In this document: positions 51,883-60,309 of the stretch, piece after piece
Numbering within the stretch: position 1 is the stretch's first letter
Layout of the letters: the number at the start of each line of letters is the position of its first letter
Origin: Pseudomonas asuensis
GTDB lineage: Bacteria; Pseudomonadota; Gammaproteobacteria; Pseudomonadales; Pseudomonadaceae
Length of the DNA: 64,000 nucleotides
Direction of reading: 5' to 3'
Assembly (NCBI RefSeq): GCF_014646755.1
Contig: NZ_BMNW01000003.1
Coordinates: forward strand, 434,001-498,000
Notes under the pieces: generated by a model
Told to the model about the DNA's origin: nothing
What the model saw: only the letters and a program-made list of their open reading frames with translations
Database searches by the model: none
Translations under genes and position numbers: made by a program

Positions 51883-54618
51883 TTAGGCGTGTACAGGCGC
51901 CTGGGCCAGCAGACGTTTGATCTCCGGAACACAGGAGCCACACTGAGTCCCGCAACCTAGCGACTGTTTGAGTCCATTCAAATCCAGCCCTTCGGCAATA
52001 CCGCCGCGAATGGCTGCCTCGCTGATATTCATGCAGTTGCAGATAGTCTTGCAACTGACTCCCGTTGTGCCACCGGGCGGTGTGCTGAGCGGTGCCAGGA
52101 GCCAGCGGCGCAGCTCTTGATCCGCTCGACCTTCTTCCCAGAGACTTTTGAGCCAGCGGCGTGCGGCTGTTTCACCTGTCAGGCAGAGCGCCGTGATACG
52201 GCCATCTTCAATGCGAACGCGCTTGCCGACCTGACGGCGTGCATCGTCATACGCCATGACCGGACCCTCTATCAAGTCCAGCCCTTCATAGATTTGGGCG
52301 AGCAGAGCTTTGTCGGGTGATTCGCTGTGTGCTGCGCGAATCAGCAGGGCTGGGCGCTCACGTCCGGTCAGGGTAAGGCTGGCATGGGCGAAGGTTTCGA
52401 GTAGCGGACGCAGGGTCTCGAAACGCATTTGCACAGGGCCTTCTACCAACGCGTATAGCTCCCAGGGGAGTTCTACTTTTTCTACTTCAATGCCGGCATG
52501 CTTGAGTTCAGGCTGTTTGGAGAGGGGATCGAACTGAGGGAGGGTGAGGGCGTTGATCCCAAAACCCTTAAGGAATCGATCCCCCCAGTGCATGGGCAGA
52601 AAGGCTTGGCCAGGCCGTATGTTCTCATCAGACTCGACACGGACGACGAGACTGCCACGACGGCTCTTGACCTTGGCCAGCTGTCCGCTTAACAGGCGCC
52701 GCCGCCGCAAGTCCTCCGGGTGCAGCGAGAGCAAAGGCTTCTCTACGTGGCTGAACAGTCGCGCTGCCGTTCCGGTACGGCTCATGCCATGCCATTGATC
52801 GCGCAAACGGCCTGTGTTGAGCGTCAATGGATATCGCGCCTCACGTTTTTCCTTGGGCGCTGCGTATTCATCGGCCACGAAACGGGCCCGGCCTGAGTCA
52901 GTGGGGAAAATACCCTTCTCATACAGACGCGGCGTACCGTGGACAGCGCCGGTCGGGTAGGGCCATTGCTGCGGGCCGTGGGTATCGATCAGTGAATAGC
53001 TGATGCCGGACAGGTCCAGATCACGGCCTGTAGTCAGGTGCTTGTATTCCTCAAAGAGTGCTTCAGGCGTCTGGAAGGCGAAGCGACTGCCTTGTCCAGG
53101 CTGTAACCGACTTTCCAGGCGACGCGCGAACTCAGTTGTGATCGCCCAGTCCGGGCGGGCTTCACCCGGTGCGCAAATAGCGCGTCGCACATGGCTTATA
53201 CGTCGCTCGGAATTGGTCACTGTTCCTTCCTTCTCGCCCCAACTGGCGGCAGGAAGCAGCAGATCGGCATAACGGCAGGTCTCGGTGGTAGAAAAGGCCT
53301 CCTGGACCACCACGAACGGGCAATTGGCCAGTGCTTCATGAATCTTTGCCTGGTCCGGTAGGGACTGTGCCGGGTTGGTACAGGCGATCCAGAGCGCCTT
53401 GATCTTGCCGCTGTGTACGGCATCGAACAGCTCGATAGCTGAGAGCCCGGGTGCTTCGGGTAGCGTCTCAACCCCCCAGTACGCTGCGACTTCCCTGCGA
53501 TGGACAGGGTTGGCAACCTCGCGATGGCCGGGGAGCAGATTTGACAGGCTACCGGTTTCGCGGCCCCCCATGGCGTTGGGCTGGCCGGTCAGAGAGAAGG
53601 GGCCAGCCCCGGGCTTGCCGATCTGGCCGGTTGCCAAATGCAGGTTGATCAAGGCTGAATTCTTGGCGACGCCTGCCGTGGACTGGTTCAAGCCCATGCA
53701 CCAAAGTGAGAGAAAGGCAGGCGACTCGCCAATCCACCGGGCGCAGGTGGTTAACGCCTCAATGGTAATGCCGCACAGCTCTGCCACCATGGCAGGGTTG
53801 TAATCACGCACTACCGTTTTCAATGCCTCGAACCCTTCGGTATGGGCATCGATATAGCGACGGTCGATCCAGCCTTCCCACAACAGAAGGTGCAGGATGC
53901 CATGAAACAAGGCAACGTCAGTACCAGGTTGAATAGCCAGGTGCAGGTCGGCCAGTTCGCAGGTATCGGTACGCCGAGGATCGACCACAATGACCTTCAT
54001 CTCTGGCCGTTTGGCCTTGGCCTCTTCCAGACGGCGGAACAGCACCGGATGGGCATAGGCCATGTTGCTCCCGGCAATAAGCAAGGTTTCTGCCTGTTCG
54101 ATATCCTCATAGGAGCAGGGTGGAGCATCGGCGCCCAGGCTGCGTTTGTAGCCTACAACCGCAGAGGACATACACAGCCGTGAATTGCTGTCGATGTTGT
54201 TAGTACCGACTACGGCGCGAGCCAGCTTGTTAAAGGCGTAATAGTCTTCTGTAAGCAACTGGCCTGAAATATAAAATGCCACGCTATCAGGGCCATGCTC
54301 ACGAATGGTCTCGGCAAAGACCGTGGCCGCATGGTCAAGAGCACTGTCCCAGTCGGTACGGCTACGTGCCAGCCCCTTACCCAGGCGTAATTCAGGGTAA
54401 AGCGCACGCGCATCCAGATCACCGGTCAGGTGCAGAGTGGCGCCTTTGCTGCACAGCTTGCCGTAATTGGCGGGATGAGCAGGATCGCCTTGCACATTAA
54501 GGATACGGGCGCCGTCATGCTCGATCAGTACACCGCAGCCTACGCCGCAGTAGCAACAGGTTGAGGCTGTAACCTGTGTGGCTGCGTCGTGATGCGGCGC
54601 GTGAAGTGGAATGTTCAT
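51883..54618 (-). CDS. nasA: Assimilatory nitrate reductase catalytic subunit (fused Bfd domain)
   Basis: A 911-residue molybdoenzyme reducing nitrate to nitrite. The N-terminal [4Fe-4S] motif is CCYCGVGCGVLIEHDG...CSKG, followed by the Mo-bis-MGD domains (SGQLLTEDYYAFNKLARAVVG, SNMAYAHPVLFRR, WCMGLNQSTAGVAKNSALINLHLATGQIGKPGAGPFSLTGQPNAMGGRE). The C-terminal 50 residues carry a Bfd-type [2Fe-2S] domain (CKTICNCMNISEAAI...CGTQCGSCVPEI). It has no signal, consistent with a cytoplasmic enzyme. The ATG at 54618 follows GGAG; the longer frame to 54669 is not part of the family. NirD ends 51 bases upstream. Confidence 0.96.
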   Translation of the reverse strand: MNIPLHAPHHDAATQVTASTCCYCGVGCGVLIEHDGARILNVQGDPAHPANYGKLCSKGATLHLTGDLDARALYPELRLGKGLARSRTDWDSALDHAATVFAETIREHGPDSVAFYISGQLLTEDYYAFNKLARAVVGTNNIDSNSRLCMSSAVVGYKRSLGADAPPCSYEDIEQAETLLIAGSNMAYAHPVLFRRLEEAKAKRPEMKVIVVDPRRTDTCELADLHLAIQPGTDVALFHGILHLLLWEGWIDRRYIDAHTEGFEALKTVVRDYNPAMVAELCGITIEALTTCARWIGESPAFLSLWCMGLNQSTAGVAKNSALINLHLATGQIGKPGAGPFSLTGQPNAMGGRETGSLSNLLPGHREVANPVHRREVAAYWGVETLPEAPGLSAIELFDAVHSGKIKALWIACTNPAQSLPDQAKIHEALANCPFVVVQEAFSTTETCRYADLLLPAASWGEKEGTVTNSERRISHVRRAICAPGEARPDWAITTEFARRLESRLQPGQGSRFAFQTPEALFEEYKHLTTGRDLDLSGISYSLIDTHGPQQWPYPTGAVHGTPRLYEKGIFPTDSGRARFVADEYAAPKEKREARYPLTLNTGRLRDQWHGMSRTGTAARLFSHVEKPLLSLHPEDLRRRRLLSGQLAKVKSRRGSLVVRVESDENIRPGQAFLPMHWGDRFLKGFGINALTLPQFDPLSKQPELKHAGIEVEKVELPWELYALVEGPVQMRFETLRPLLETFAHASLTLTGRERPALLIRAAHSESPDKALLAQIYEGLDLIEGPVMAYDDARRQVGKRVRIEDGRITALCLTGETAARRWLKSLWEEGRADQELRRWLLAPLSTPPGGTTGVSCKTICNCMNISEAAIRGGIAEGLDLNGLKQSLGCGTQCGSCVPEIKRLLAQAPVHA

Positions 54619-54669
54619 GGGGTACTCCGTTCTTTTCCCGCAGGCCCAGCGGCACGCAAGGTAGGGCAA

Positions 54670-55026
54670 TCAAGCCGCTGTTGTACTGGCAATAATCCGT
54701 GTGTCCCTGTGTGTGGATTTCTGGAGGACCAGAAAGACGCGTCCTTCTTCGATCTTGACTGGGTACTTATGCGCGCAGCCTACATCGGGCGCTATGGCTT
54801 CACCGGAGTCCAGAGCGATCTGCCAGTTGTGCAGCGGGCAGGCCACGGTCTTGCCAAAGACGATCCCTTGGGACAGTGGGCCGTGTTTGTGTGGGCAGCG
54901 ATCATCCAGCGCGAAGACCTCATCGGATGAAGTGCGGAAGATGGCAATGTCGCCTTTTGGGCCTTCGACAATACGGGCGCCCAGTTGGGGGATGTCGGTC
55001 AGGGCGCAGATATTGAGCCAGTTCAT
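54670..55026 (-). CDS. nirD: Nitrite reductase small subunit NirD
   Basis: A 118-residue Rieske-type subunit of the NAD(P)H nitrite reductase. The motifs CPHKHGPLSQG and CPLHNWQIAL provide Cys and His ligands for a [2Fe-2S] cluster, unlike NirD of E. coli that lacks these. It lies 120 bases downstream of nirB and 51 bases upstream of nasA, so the three are likely one operon. Confidence 0.94.
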   Translation of the reverse strand: MNWLNICALTDIPQLGARIVEGPKGDIAIFRTSSDEVFALDDRCPHKHGPLSQGIVFGKTVACPLHNWQIALDSGEAIAPDVGCAHKYPVKIEEGRVFLVLQKSTHRDTRIIASTTAA

Positions 55027-55146
55027 GAAGGAGTCCTTTTAAGTCGAGGTAGAAAAGTCGACGATGGGGACGCTGCGTTTAACTCACCCTATGCAAACCG
55101 ACCGTAGGATGAGCTAAGCCTGCAGTACCCCATCAATTAGCTGTCA

Positions 55147-57588
55147 TCACAGCGCTGCAACCGGAATCCGTTCGAATTCTTTCTTCAAGGCGGTCTGCTC
55201 GATGCGCTCCTTCCAGGGGTCCTGCTCAAGGGAGAGGGCAAAGAGCAACTGCTGGTACAGCGCTCTGCGCCGCTCTTCATCGTCCAGAACGGCCTTCTTG
55301 ATATGCTCAAGGCCTACGCGGTGCATGTAGTGCACGGTGCGTTCAAGGTAAAAGGCTTCCTGGCGGTATAGTTCGATAAAGGCCAGGCTGTACTCCATGA
55401 CTTCTTCAGCCGTCTTGACCTTGGTAAAGAATTCTCCCGCTTCTGTCTTGATGCCGCCGTTACCACCGACGTAGAGTTCCCAGCCCGAGTCCACACCAAT
55501 AATGCCCACGTCCTTGATACCGGACTCGGCACAATTGCGCGGGCAGCCTGACACGGCAAACTTGACCTTGTGCGGTGACCACATGCCGAACATCGCATGC
55601 TCAAGATCAATACCCATCTGGGTCGAGTTTTGTGTGCCGAAGCGGCAGAACTCACTGCCGACACAGGTTTTCACCGTACGGATCGATTTGCCATAGGCAT
55701 GACCACATGGCATATCGAGGTCTTTCCATACCCCAGGCAGGTCTTGCTTCTTGATGCCCAAAAGGTCAATACGCTGGCCCCCGGTCACCTTGACCATAGG
55801 GACGTTGTACTTGTCGGCCACATCAGCAATACGGCGTAGTTCGGCCGCATTGGTCACGCCGCCCCACATGCGCGGAATAACCGAGTAAGTGCCATCTTTC
55901 TGAATGTTGGCGTGAGCACGTTCATTAATGAATCGGGACTGCGGATCATCCTTGGCCTCGCCGGGCCAGGTGGAAATCAGGTAGTAGTTAAGGGCAGGGC
56001 GGCAGGTGGCGCAGCCGTTAGGGGTTTTCCAGCCCAAGGCGGCAATGGCCTGTGGAATGGTGATCAAATGCTGTTCACGAATGGCCTGACGCACAACGCC
56101 ATGGGTGTGATCGGTGCAGTTGCAGACCGGTTTCTCGCTCTTGGGTTTTACATCCGCCGCGCCGCCTACAGTGTTGATAAGGATTTGCTCAACCAACCCG
56201 GTACAAGAGCCGCAGGAGCTGGCCGCCTTGGTGTGCTTTTTTACCTCATCGACGGAGAGTAGATTGTTCTCAGTGATGGCCTTGACGATGGTGCCCTTGC
56301 AGACGCCGTTACAGCCGCAAACCTCCATCTCGTCGCTCATCAGCATGGCCTTGTCCTGGCCTTGATGGCCTGCATCGCCTATGGCGTGCTCGCCAAACAT
56401 AAGCAGGTCGCGGATCTCGCTGACGTTATGGTTTTCTCGAATTTGGCGGAAGTACCATCCACCGTCTGCGGTGTCACCATAGAGGCAGGCACCCACGAGG
56501 ATATCGTCCCGAATGACGAGCTTTTTATAGATCCCGCCGATGGGATCGGACAACGTGATTTCTTCGCAACCGTCGCCACCCATGAAATCGCCGGCCGAGA
56601 AAAGGTCGATACCGGTCACCTTGAGTTTGGTGGAGGTGACTGAGCCGTGATATTCAGCCGTGCCTTGCATGGCCAGATGATTGGCGCAAACCTTGGCCTG
56701 CTCAAAGAGTGGAGCTACCAGACCATAGGCGATGCCCCGGTGTGCAGCGCATTCACCTATGGAGAAGATATTCGGGTCTGAGGTGCGCATTGTGTCGTCC
56801 ACGGTCAGGCCACGGTTACAGGCCAATCCCGCAGATTCCGCCAGTGCATAGTTAGGCCGAATGCCAGCGGCCATCACGACCAGATCTGCTGGCACCTCGT
56901 CACCTTCGGCAAAGCGCACCGCCCGTACTCGACCGTTGCCGTCATCCAGCAGCTCGGCGGTCTGCTTGGGTAGCAGGAATTTGAGACCGCGACTTTCAAG
57001 AGCGGTTTGCAGGAGCTTGCCTGCAGTTTTATCCAGCTGCCGCTCCATCAGCCAATCGCCGATGTGGACAACGGTTACATCCATGCCGCGTAGCTTCAGA
57101 CCGTTGGCAGCCTCAAGGCCCAGGAGTCCACCCCCAATGACTACCGCGTGGCGATGTGTGGTGGCGGTGTCGATCATGGCCTGAGTGTCGGCAATGTCGC
57201 GGTAGCCAATTACGCCTTGCAGGTCTTTGCCTGGAATAGGGAGGATGAAAGGGGTGGAGCCGGTAGCAATAATCAACCGATCATACTCGGCCACGGTGCC
57301 GTCTTCAGCAATCACACGGCGGTTCCCACGATCGATTTCAACCACCTTGCGATGAAGGTGTAGCTCAATGTTGTGTTCGGCATACCAGGCAAGGTTGTTC
57401 AGGACGATCTCTTCAAAGGTCTGCTCACCAGCCAGTACGGGCGATAACAGGATGCGGTTGTAGTTCGGATGCGGTTCGGCACCAAAGACTGTCACGTCAT
57501 AGAGGTCAGGCGCGAGCTTGAATAATTCTTCCAGGGTGCGTACCCCGGCCATGCCATTACCGATCAGTACCAGCTTGAGCTTTTTCAT
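55147..57588 (-). CDS. nirB: NAD(P)H nitrite reductase large subunit NirB
   Basis: An 813-residue siroheme enzyme that reduces nitrite to ammonia. An FAD/NAD-binding domain (LVLIGNGMAGVRTLEEL at the N-terminus, VIGGGLLGLEAANGLK) is followed by two Bfd-like [2Fe-2S] regions (VCGCNGVCKGTIV; CNCTDHTHGVV), the sulfite/nitrite reductase domain, and the siroheme-[4Fe-4S] motif TCVGSEFCRFGTQNSTQMG...SGCPRNCAESG. The start ATG at 57588 has GGAG 7 bases upstream; a frame from 57603 is an upstream extension. It heads the nirB-nirD-nasA operon behind a sigma-54 promoter and leader. Confidence 0.96.
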   Translation of the reverse strand: MKKLKLVLIGNGMAGVRTLEELFKLAPDLYDVTVFGAEPHPNYNRILLSPVLAGEQTFEEIVLNNLAWYAEHNIELHLHRKVVEIDRGNRRVIAEDGTVAEYDRLIIATGSTPFILPIPGKDLQGVIGYRDIADTQAMIDTATTHRHAVVIGGGLLGLEAANGLKLRGMDVTVVHIGDWLMERQLDKTAGKLLQTALESRGLKFLLPKQTAELLDDGNGRVRAVRFAEGDEVPADLVVMAAGIRPNYALAESAGLACNRGLTVDDTMRTSDPNIFSIGECAAHRGIAYGLVAPLFEQAKVCANHLAMQGTAEYHGSVTSTKLKVTGIDLFSAGDFMGGDGCEEITLSDPIGGIYKKLVIRDDILVGACLYGDTADGGWYFRQIRENHNVSEIRDLLMFGEHAIGDAGHQGQDKAMLMSDEMEVCGCNGVCKGTIVKAITENNLLSVDEVKKHTKAASSCGSCTGLVEQILINTVGGAADVKPKSEKPVCNCTDHTHGVVRQAIREQHLITIPQAIAALGWKTPNGCATCRPALNYYLISTWPGEAKDDPQSRFINERAHANIQKDGTYSVIPRMWGGVTNAAELRRIADVADKYNVPMVKVTGGQRIDLLGIKKQDLPGVWKDLDMPCGHAYGKSIRTVKTCVGSEFCRFGTQNSTQMGIDLEHAMFGMWSPHKVKFAVSGCPRNCAESGIKDVGIIGVDSGWELYVGGNGGIKTEAGEFFTKVKTAEEVMEYSLAFIELYRQEAFYLERTVHYMHRVGLEHIKKAVLDDEERRRALYQQLLFALSLEQDPWKERIEQTALKKEFERIPVAAL

Positions 57589-57640
57589 CAGGCGTCTCCG
57601 CAAGCAGCCCCATCAGGCGTGCTCTTAAAATCAAGGCAAC

Positions 57641-57678
57641 AAAAAAGGCGTCCCGCACGTGAGTGCGAGGACGCCTTT
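57641..57678 (-). terminator. Leader terminator of nirB
   Basis: Minus-strand AAAGGCGTCC (57678-57669) and GGACGCCTTT (57653-57644) form a 10-bp stem with a 15-base loop, followed by TTT. It lies 53 bases before the nirB start and resembles the cobA and nitrate transporter leaders. Confidence 0.85.
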
Positions 57679-57716
57679 GTCCGGTCCCGTTATTGACCTG
57701 CGTAGGCCTTTCGGGG

Positions 57717-57747
57717 AGCGCTGCCGTTCGCCGTTGAAGGCTGCGCT
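57717..57747 (-). promoter_or_regulatory. ANTAR-type antiterminator hairpin of nirB leader
   Basis: AGCGC/GCGCT plus GCCTTC/GAA(C)GGC form a long stem with one A-A mismatch and a bulged C, ending in the six-base loop AACGGC (57735-57730). It begins about 10 bases after the expected transcript start. Confidence 0.75.
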
Positions 57748-57766
57748 TGATGTCTGCCTAAACGCT

Positions 57767-57783
57767 AAGCAGGGGACGTGCCA
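57767..57783 (-). promoter_or_regulatory. Sigma-54 promoter of nirB
   Basis: Minus-strand TGGCACGTCCCCTGCTT differs from the consensus TGGCACGNNNNTTGCW at a single base. Expected start near 57757. Confidence 0.85.
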
Positions 57784-57868
57784 ATCCTGTAACTGCCTGA
57801 TATAGCTCTATTTGTAGTCAGAATATCCCAACATTTCTGAGCTTTTTTGCACTACTTTGAAGCGCCCT

Positions 57869-57883
57869 GCACTCTATCCGTGC
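57869..57883. promoter_or_regulatory. NtrC-like site upstream of nirB
   Basis: GCACTCTATCCGTGC (GCAC-N7-GTGC) lies about 90-100 bases upstream of the sigma-54 promoter, overlapping the 3' end of the thioesterase gene. Confidence 0.6.
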
Positions 57884-58374
57884 GAACTCTCCTTGATTGG
57901 CGTGACATTTTGCGTGCCAGATGCTGGCCGATCACTGACCCAGTTAACCTTGGGGAAAATACGATGGAAAGGCTTGGGCATAGGCTCAATATGCTTTTCA
58001 CGGTAGTTGTAAAAGACAAAGCCACACTTGGCCAGCGCGATAATGGTATCGGTGTCCGGACGCGTAATACGAAAGATGATGTCACCTCCGTATTTATTGA
58101 AATCCATGACGCCAATATCGAACTGCAGCTTGTCTCGTGCAAATGCCTCGGCCTGATAAACGGTCGCAAGGTCCGTCACCATCGTACCGATGCCATCCTC
58201 GGCACCATCCCGGATGCCGTAATAGAACATGAAGCGTGTACGAGCCTCTGAGATCATGGAAATCATCGACTCATTACTCAAGTGGCCACCGGCATTAATG
58301 TCGGTACTGCGGACCGTTTGATGGGTAGTAAAGTAGAACTGGTCGCTTGGAAGATTGAGTTCGATGCGGGCCAT
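57874..58374 (-). CDS. Hotdog-fold acyl-CoA thioesterase-like protein
   Basis: A 166-residue 4HBT-type protein. The motif DINAGGHLSNESMISMISEARTRFMF is the hotdog catalytic segment of thioesterases of the YbgC/fcbC kind, with the Asp and the GGHLSN loop. FARDKLQFDIGVMDF and a long final helix follow. The substrate is unknown. The last 10 bases overlap the NtrC-like site of nirB. It is divergent from eptA with about 207 bases between. Confidence 0.82.
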   Translation of the reverse strand: MARIELNLPSDQFYFTTHQTVRSTDINAGGHLSNESMISMISEARTRFMFYYGIRDGAEDGIGTMVTDLATVYQAEAFARDKLQFDIGVMDFNKYGGDIIFRITRPDTDTIIALAKCGFVFYNYREKHIEPMPKPFHRIFPKVNWVSDRPASGTQNVTPIKESSHG

Positions 58375-58581
58375 GAGGAGCTCCCTAGGATCTTCTTATT
58401 GAGGGTTATGCTTGGAGCTTAGCAAGCATGCCGTCTGGAATCACGGTTCCTTCTCTCTTTTACACCTTTGAGGGGCAGTTTGAGAAGCGATTAAGTGAAA
58501 CGTTTTTACAAGGCTTTCTTCACAAAAGATTGACGAGCGCCTTATCAGACTTTGGACATCTTATTTCAAGAGTTGTCCGTG

Positions 58582-60267
58582 ATGCTGAAGTTAAGACCTG
58601 TTCGTCCCGAATGGCTTACGCTGATCGTGAGTGCGGCCTTCCTTGTCCTTTACAATGTTTCCCTATGGATGCACCTCTTTGAAGTGGTGAGCCCCCTCGG
58701 TATGAAGGGCATGCTTACCCTGGGTGCTGTAGCTGTTCTTTTCCTGGCAGCCTTCAACCTGATTCTTACCCTGTTTGCCTTTCGCTGGGTATTCAAGCCT
58801 CTGCTGAGCGTGCTCTTTATGAGTGCGGCAGGGGTTACCTACTTCATGAATCAGTATGGCGTGATGATTGATACGGAGATGCTCCGTAACATGCTGGAAA
58901 CCGATACGGCCGAGGTAGGGGATCTTTTATCATTCAAACTGGCCGCCTACCTGCTTGTGCTGGGTGTGCTGCCTGTCTGTCTGCTATGGCAGACGCCGGT
59001 TCGTTATCGGCAGTGGCCCCGCGAGCTGTTGAGCAAGTCCGTTGCCGGCGGCGTAACCATCACGGTCATGGTAGGCGTAGCGATGCTCAACTATCAGAGC
59101 CTGTCTTCGTTATTCCGTAATCATCACGAGATCCATATGCAGCTGACGCCCAGTAATTCGGTGGGTGCCTTGATCGGCTACGTACATGACGCCACGGCCA
59201 AACCCAAAGGGCCACTGCGCGAGATGGGTACAGATGCGGTCCGCCTGGCGCCAGTCAGCACTGGCGCACGTAAGACACTGACCGTTCTGGTCGTTGGAGA
59301 GAGTGCGCGCGCCGACAACTTCGGCCTGGATGGCTACAGTCGCGATACAACGCCGGAGCTACGGCAGGAAGAAGGTATTATCAGCTTTACCAATATGCAC
59401 TCCTGCGGCACCGAAACGGCCGTATCCGTACCCTGCATGTTTTCCAACCTGACCCGTGCCCATTACAGCGACAGCATAGCCAAGAGCCAGGAGAATCTAC
59501 TCGATGTGCTCAAGCGTGCCGGGTACGACGTGATCTGGCGTGACAACCAGGCCGGCTGTAAGGAGACTTGCAACCGTGTTGCCTTTGAGAGCCTGACTAA
59601 ATCCAAGGACCCGGCGTACTGTAGCGATGGCGAATGCCATGACGAAATTCTGCTCAGTGATCTGCAAGACATTATCGATCATATGCAACGCGACACCGTG
59701 CTGGTGCTGCACCAGATGGGTAGCCATGGCCCTGCCTACTTCAAGCGGTATCCAGCAGCGTTCGAACACTTTACGCCTGTGTGCAGGAGCAACGAGCTGA
59801 GCCAGTGCTCCCGTGAGAGCATCGTGAATGGGTACGACAATACTATTCGCTACACCGATCATGTGCTGGCAAGTCTGATTAACTCGTTGCGCACCCAACA
59901 GGATAAAGTGGCTACCGCCATGTTTTATCTGTCTGACCATGGCGAGTCACTGGGGGAATACAATGTTTTCCTTCACGGCATGCCTTATGCGGTTGCGCCA
60001 GATCAGCAAAAGCATATCGCTAGCGTAGCGTGGTTCTCCCAGCCGTATCAGCAGTCGATGGGCGTGAATAGTCAATGTGTGGCAACGCACCGCAACGATG
60101 CGCTTAGCCAAGACAATCTGTTCCACTCCATGCTGGGTCTCTTGCGTGTTCACACTCAGGTTTACAACCCAGAGCTGGACATGTTTGCCAGCTGCCGTCA
60201 GCTCTCCGGCGCGACAGTGGCCAGTACAAGCCCGTCCTCGCAAACGGCTGCGAGCAAACTTAACTGA
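58582..60267 (+). CDS. eptA: Phosphoethanolamine-lipid A transferase EptA
   Basis: A 561-residue inner-membrane enzyme that adds phosphoethanolamine to lipid A and lowers its negative charge. Five N-terminal helices are visible (about residues 10-175), then the periplasmic sulfatase-like domain with the metal motif VVGESARADNFGLDGYSRDT, catalytic Thr in GTETAVSVPCMFS and LSDHGESLGE...LHGMPY. Several Cys pairs (CKETCNR, CSDGEC, CRSNELSQC) match the disulphides of the family. The ATG at 58582 was chosen over a TTG at 58552. Confidence 0.94.
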   Translation: MLKLRPVRPEWLTLIVSAAFLVLYNVSLWMHLFEVVSPLGMKGMLTLGAVAVLFLAAFNLILTLFAFRWVFKPLLSVLFMSAAGVTYFMNQYGVMIDTEMLRNMLETDTAEVGDLLSFKLAAYLLVLGVLPVCLLWQTPVRYRQWPRELLSKSVAGGVTITVMVGVAMLNYQSLSSLFRNHHEIHMQLTPSNSVGALIGYVHDATAKPKGPLREMGTDAVRLAPVSTGARKTLTVLVVGESARADNFGLDGYSRDTTPELRQEEGIISFTNMHSCGTETAVSVPCMFSNLTRAHYSDSIAKSQENLLDVLKRAGYDVIWRDNQAGCKETCNRVAFESLTKSKDPAYCSDGECHDEILLSDLQDIIDHMQRDTVLVLHQMGSHGPAYFKRYPAAFEHFTPVCRSNELSQCSRESIVNGYDNTIRYTDHVLASLINSLRTQQDKVATAMFYLSDHGESLGEYNVFLHGMPYAVAPDQQKHIASVAWFSQPYQQSMGVNSQCVATHRNDALSQDNLFHSMLGLLRVHTQVYNPELDMFASCRQLSGATVASTSPSSQTAASKLN

Positions 60268-60270
60268 CAC

Positions 60271-60303
60271 AAGCGAGCTGGCTTCCGTGAGGCCTGCTCG
60301 CTT
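60271..60303. terminator. Hairpin between eptA and the kinase gene
   Basis: AAGCGAGC (60271-60278) and GCTCGCTT (60296-60303) enclose a 17-base loop between two convergent stop codons. The stem's A/T ends could serve both directions. Confidence 0.55.
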
Positions 60304-60309
60304 AGCCAG

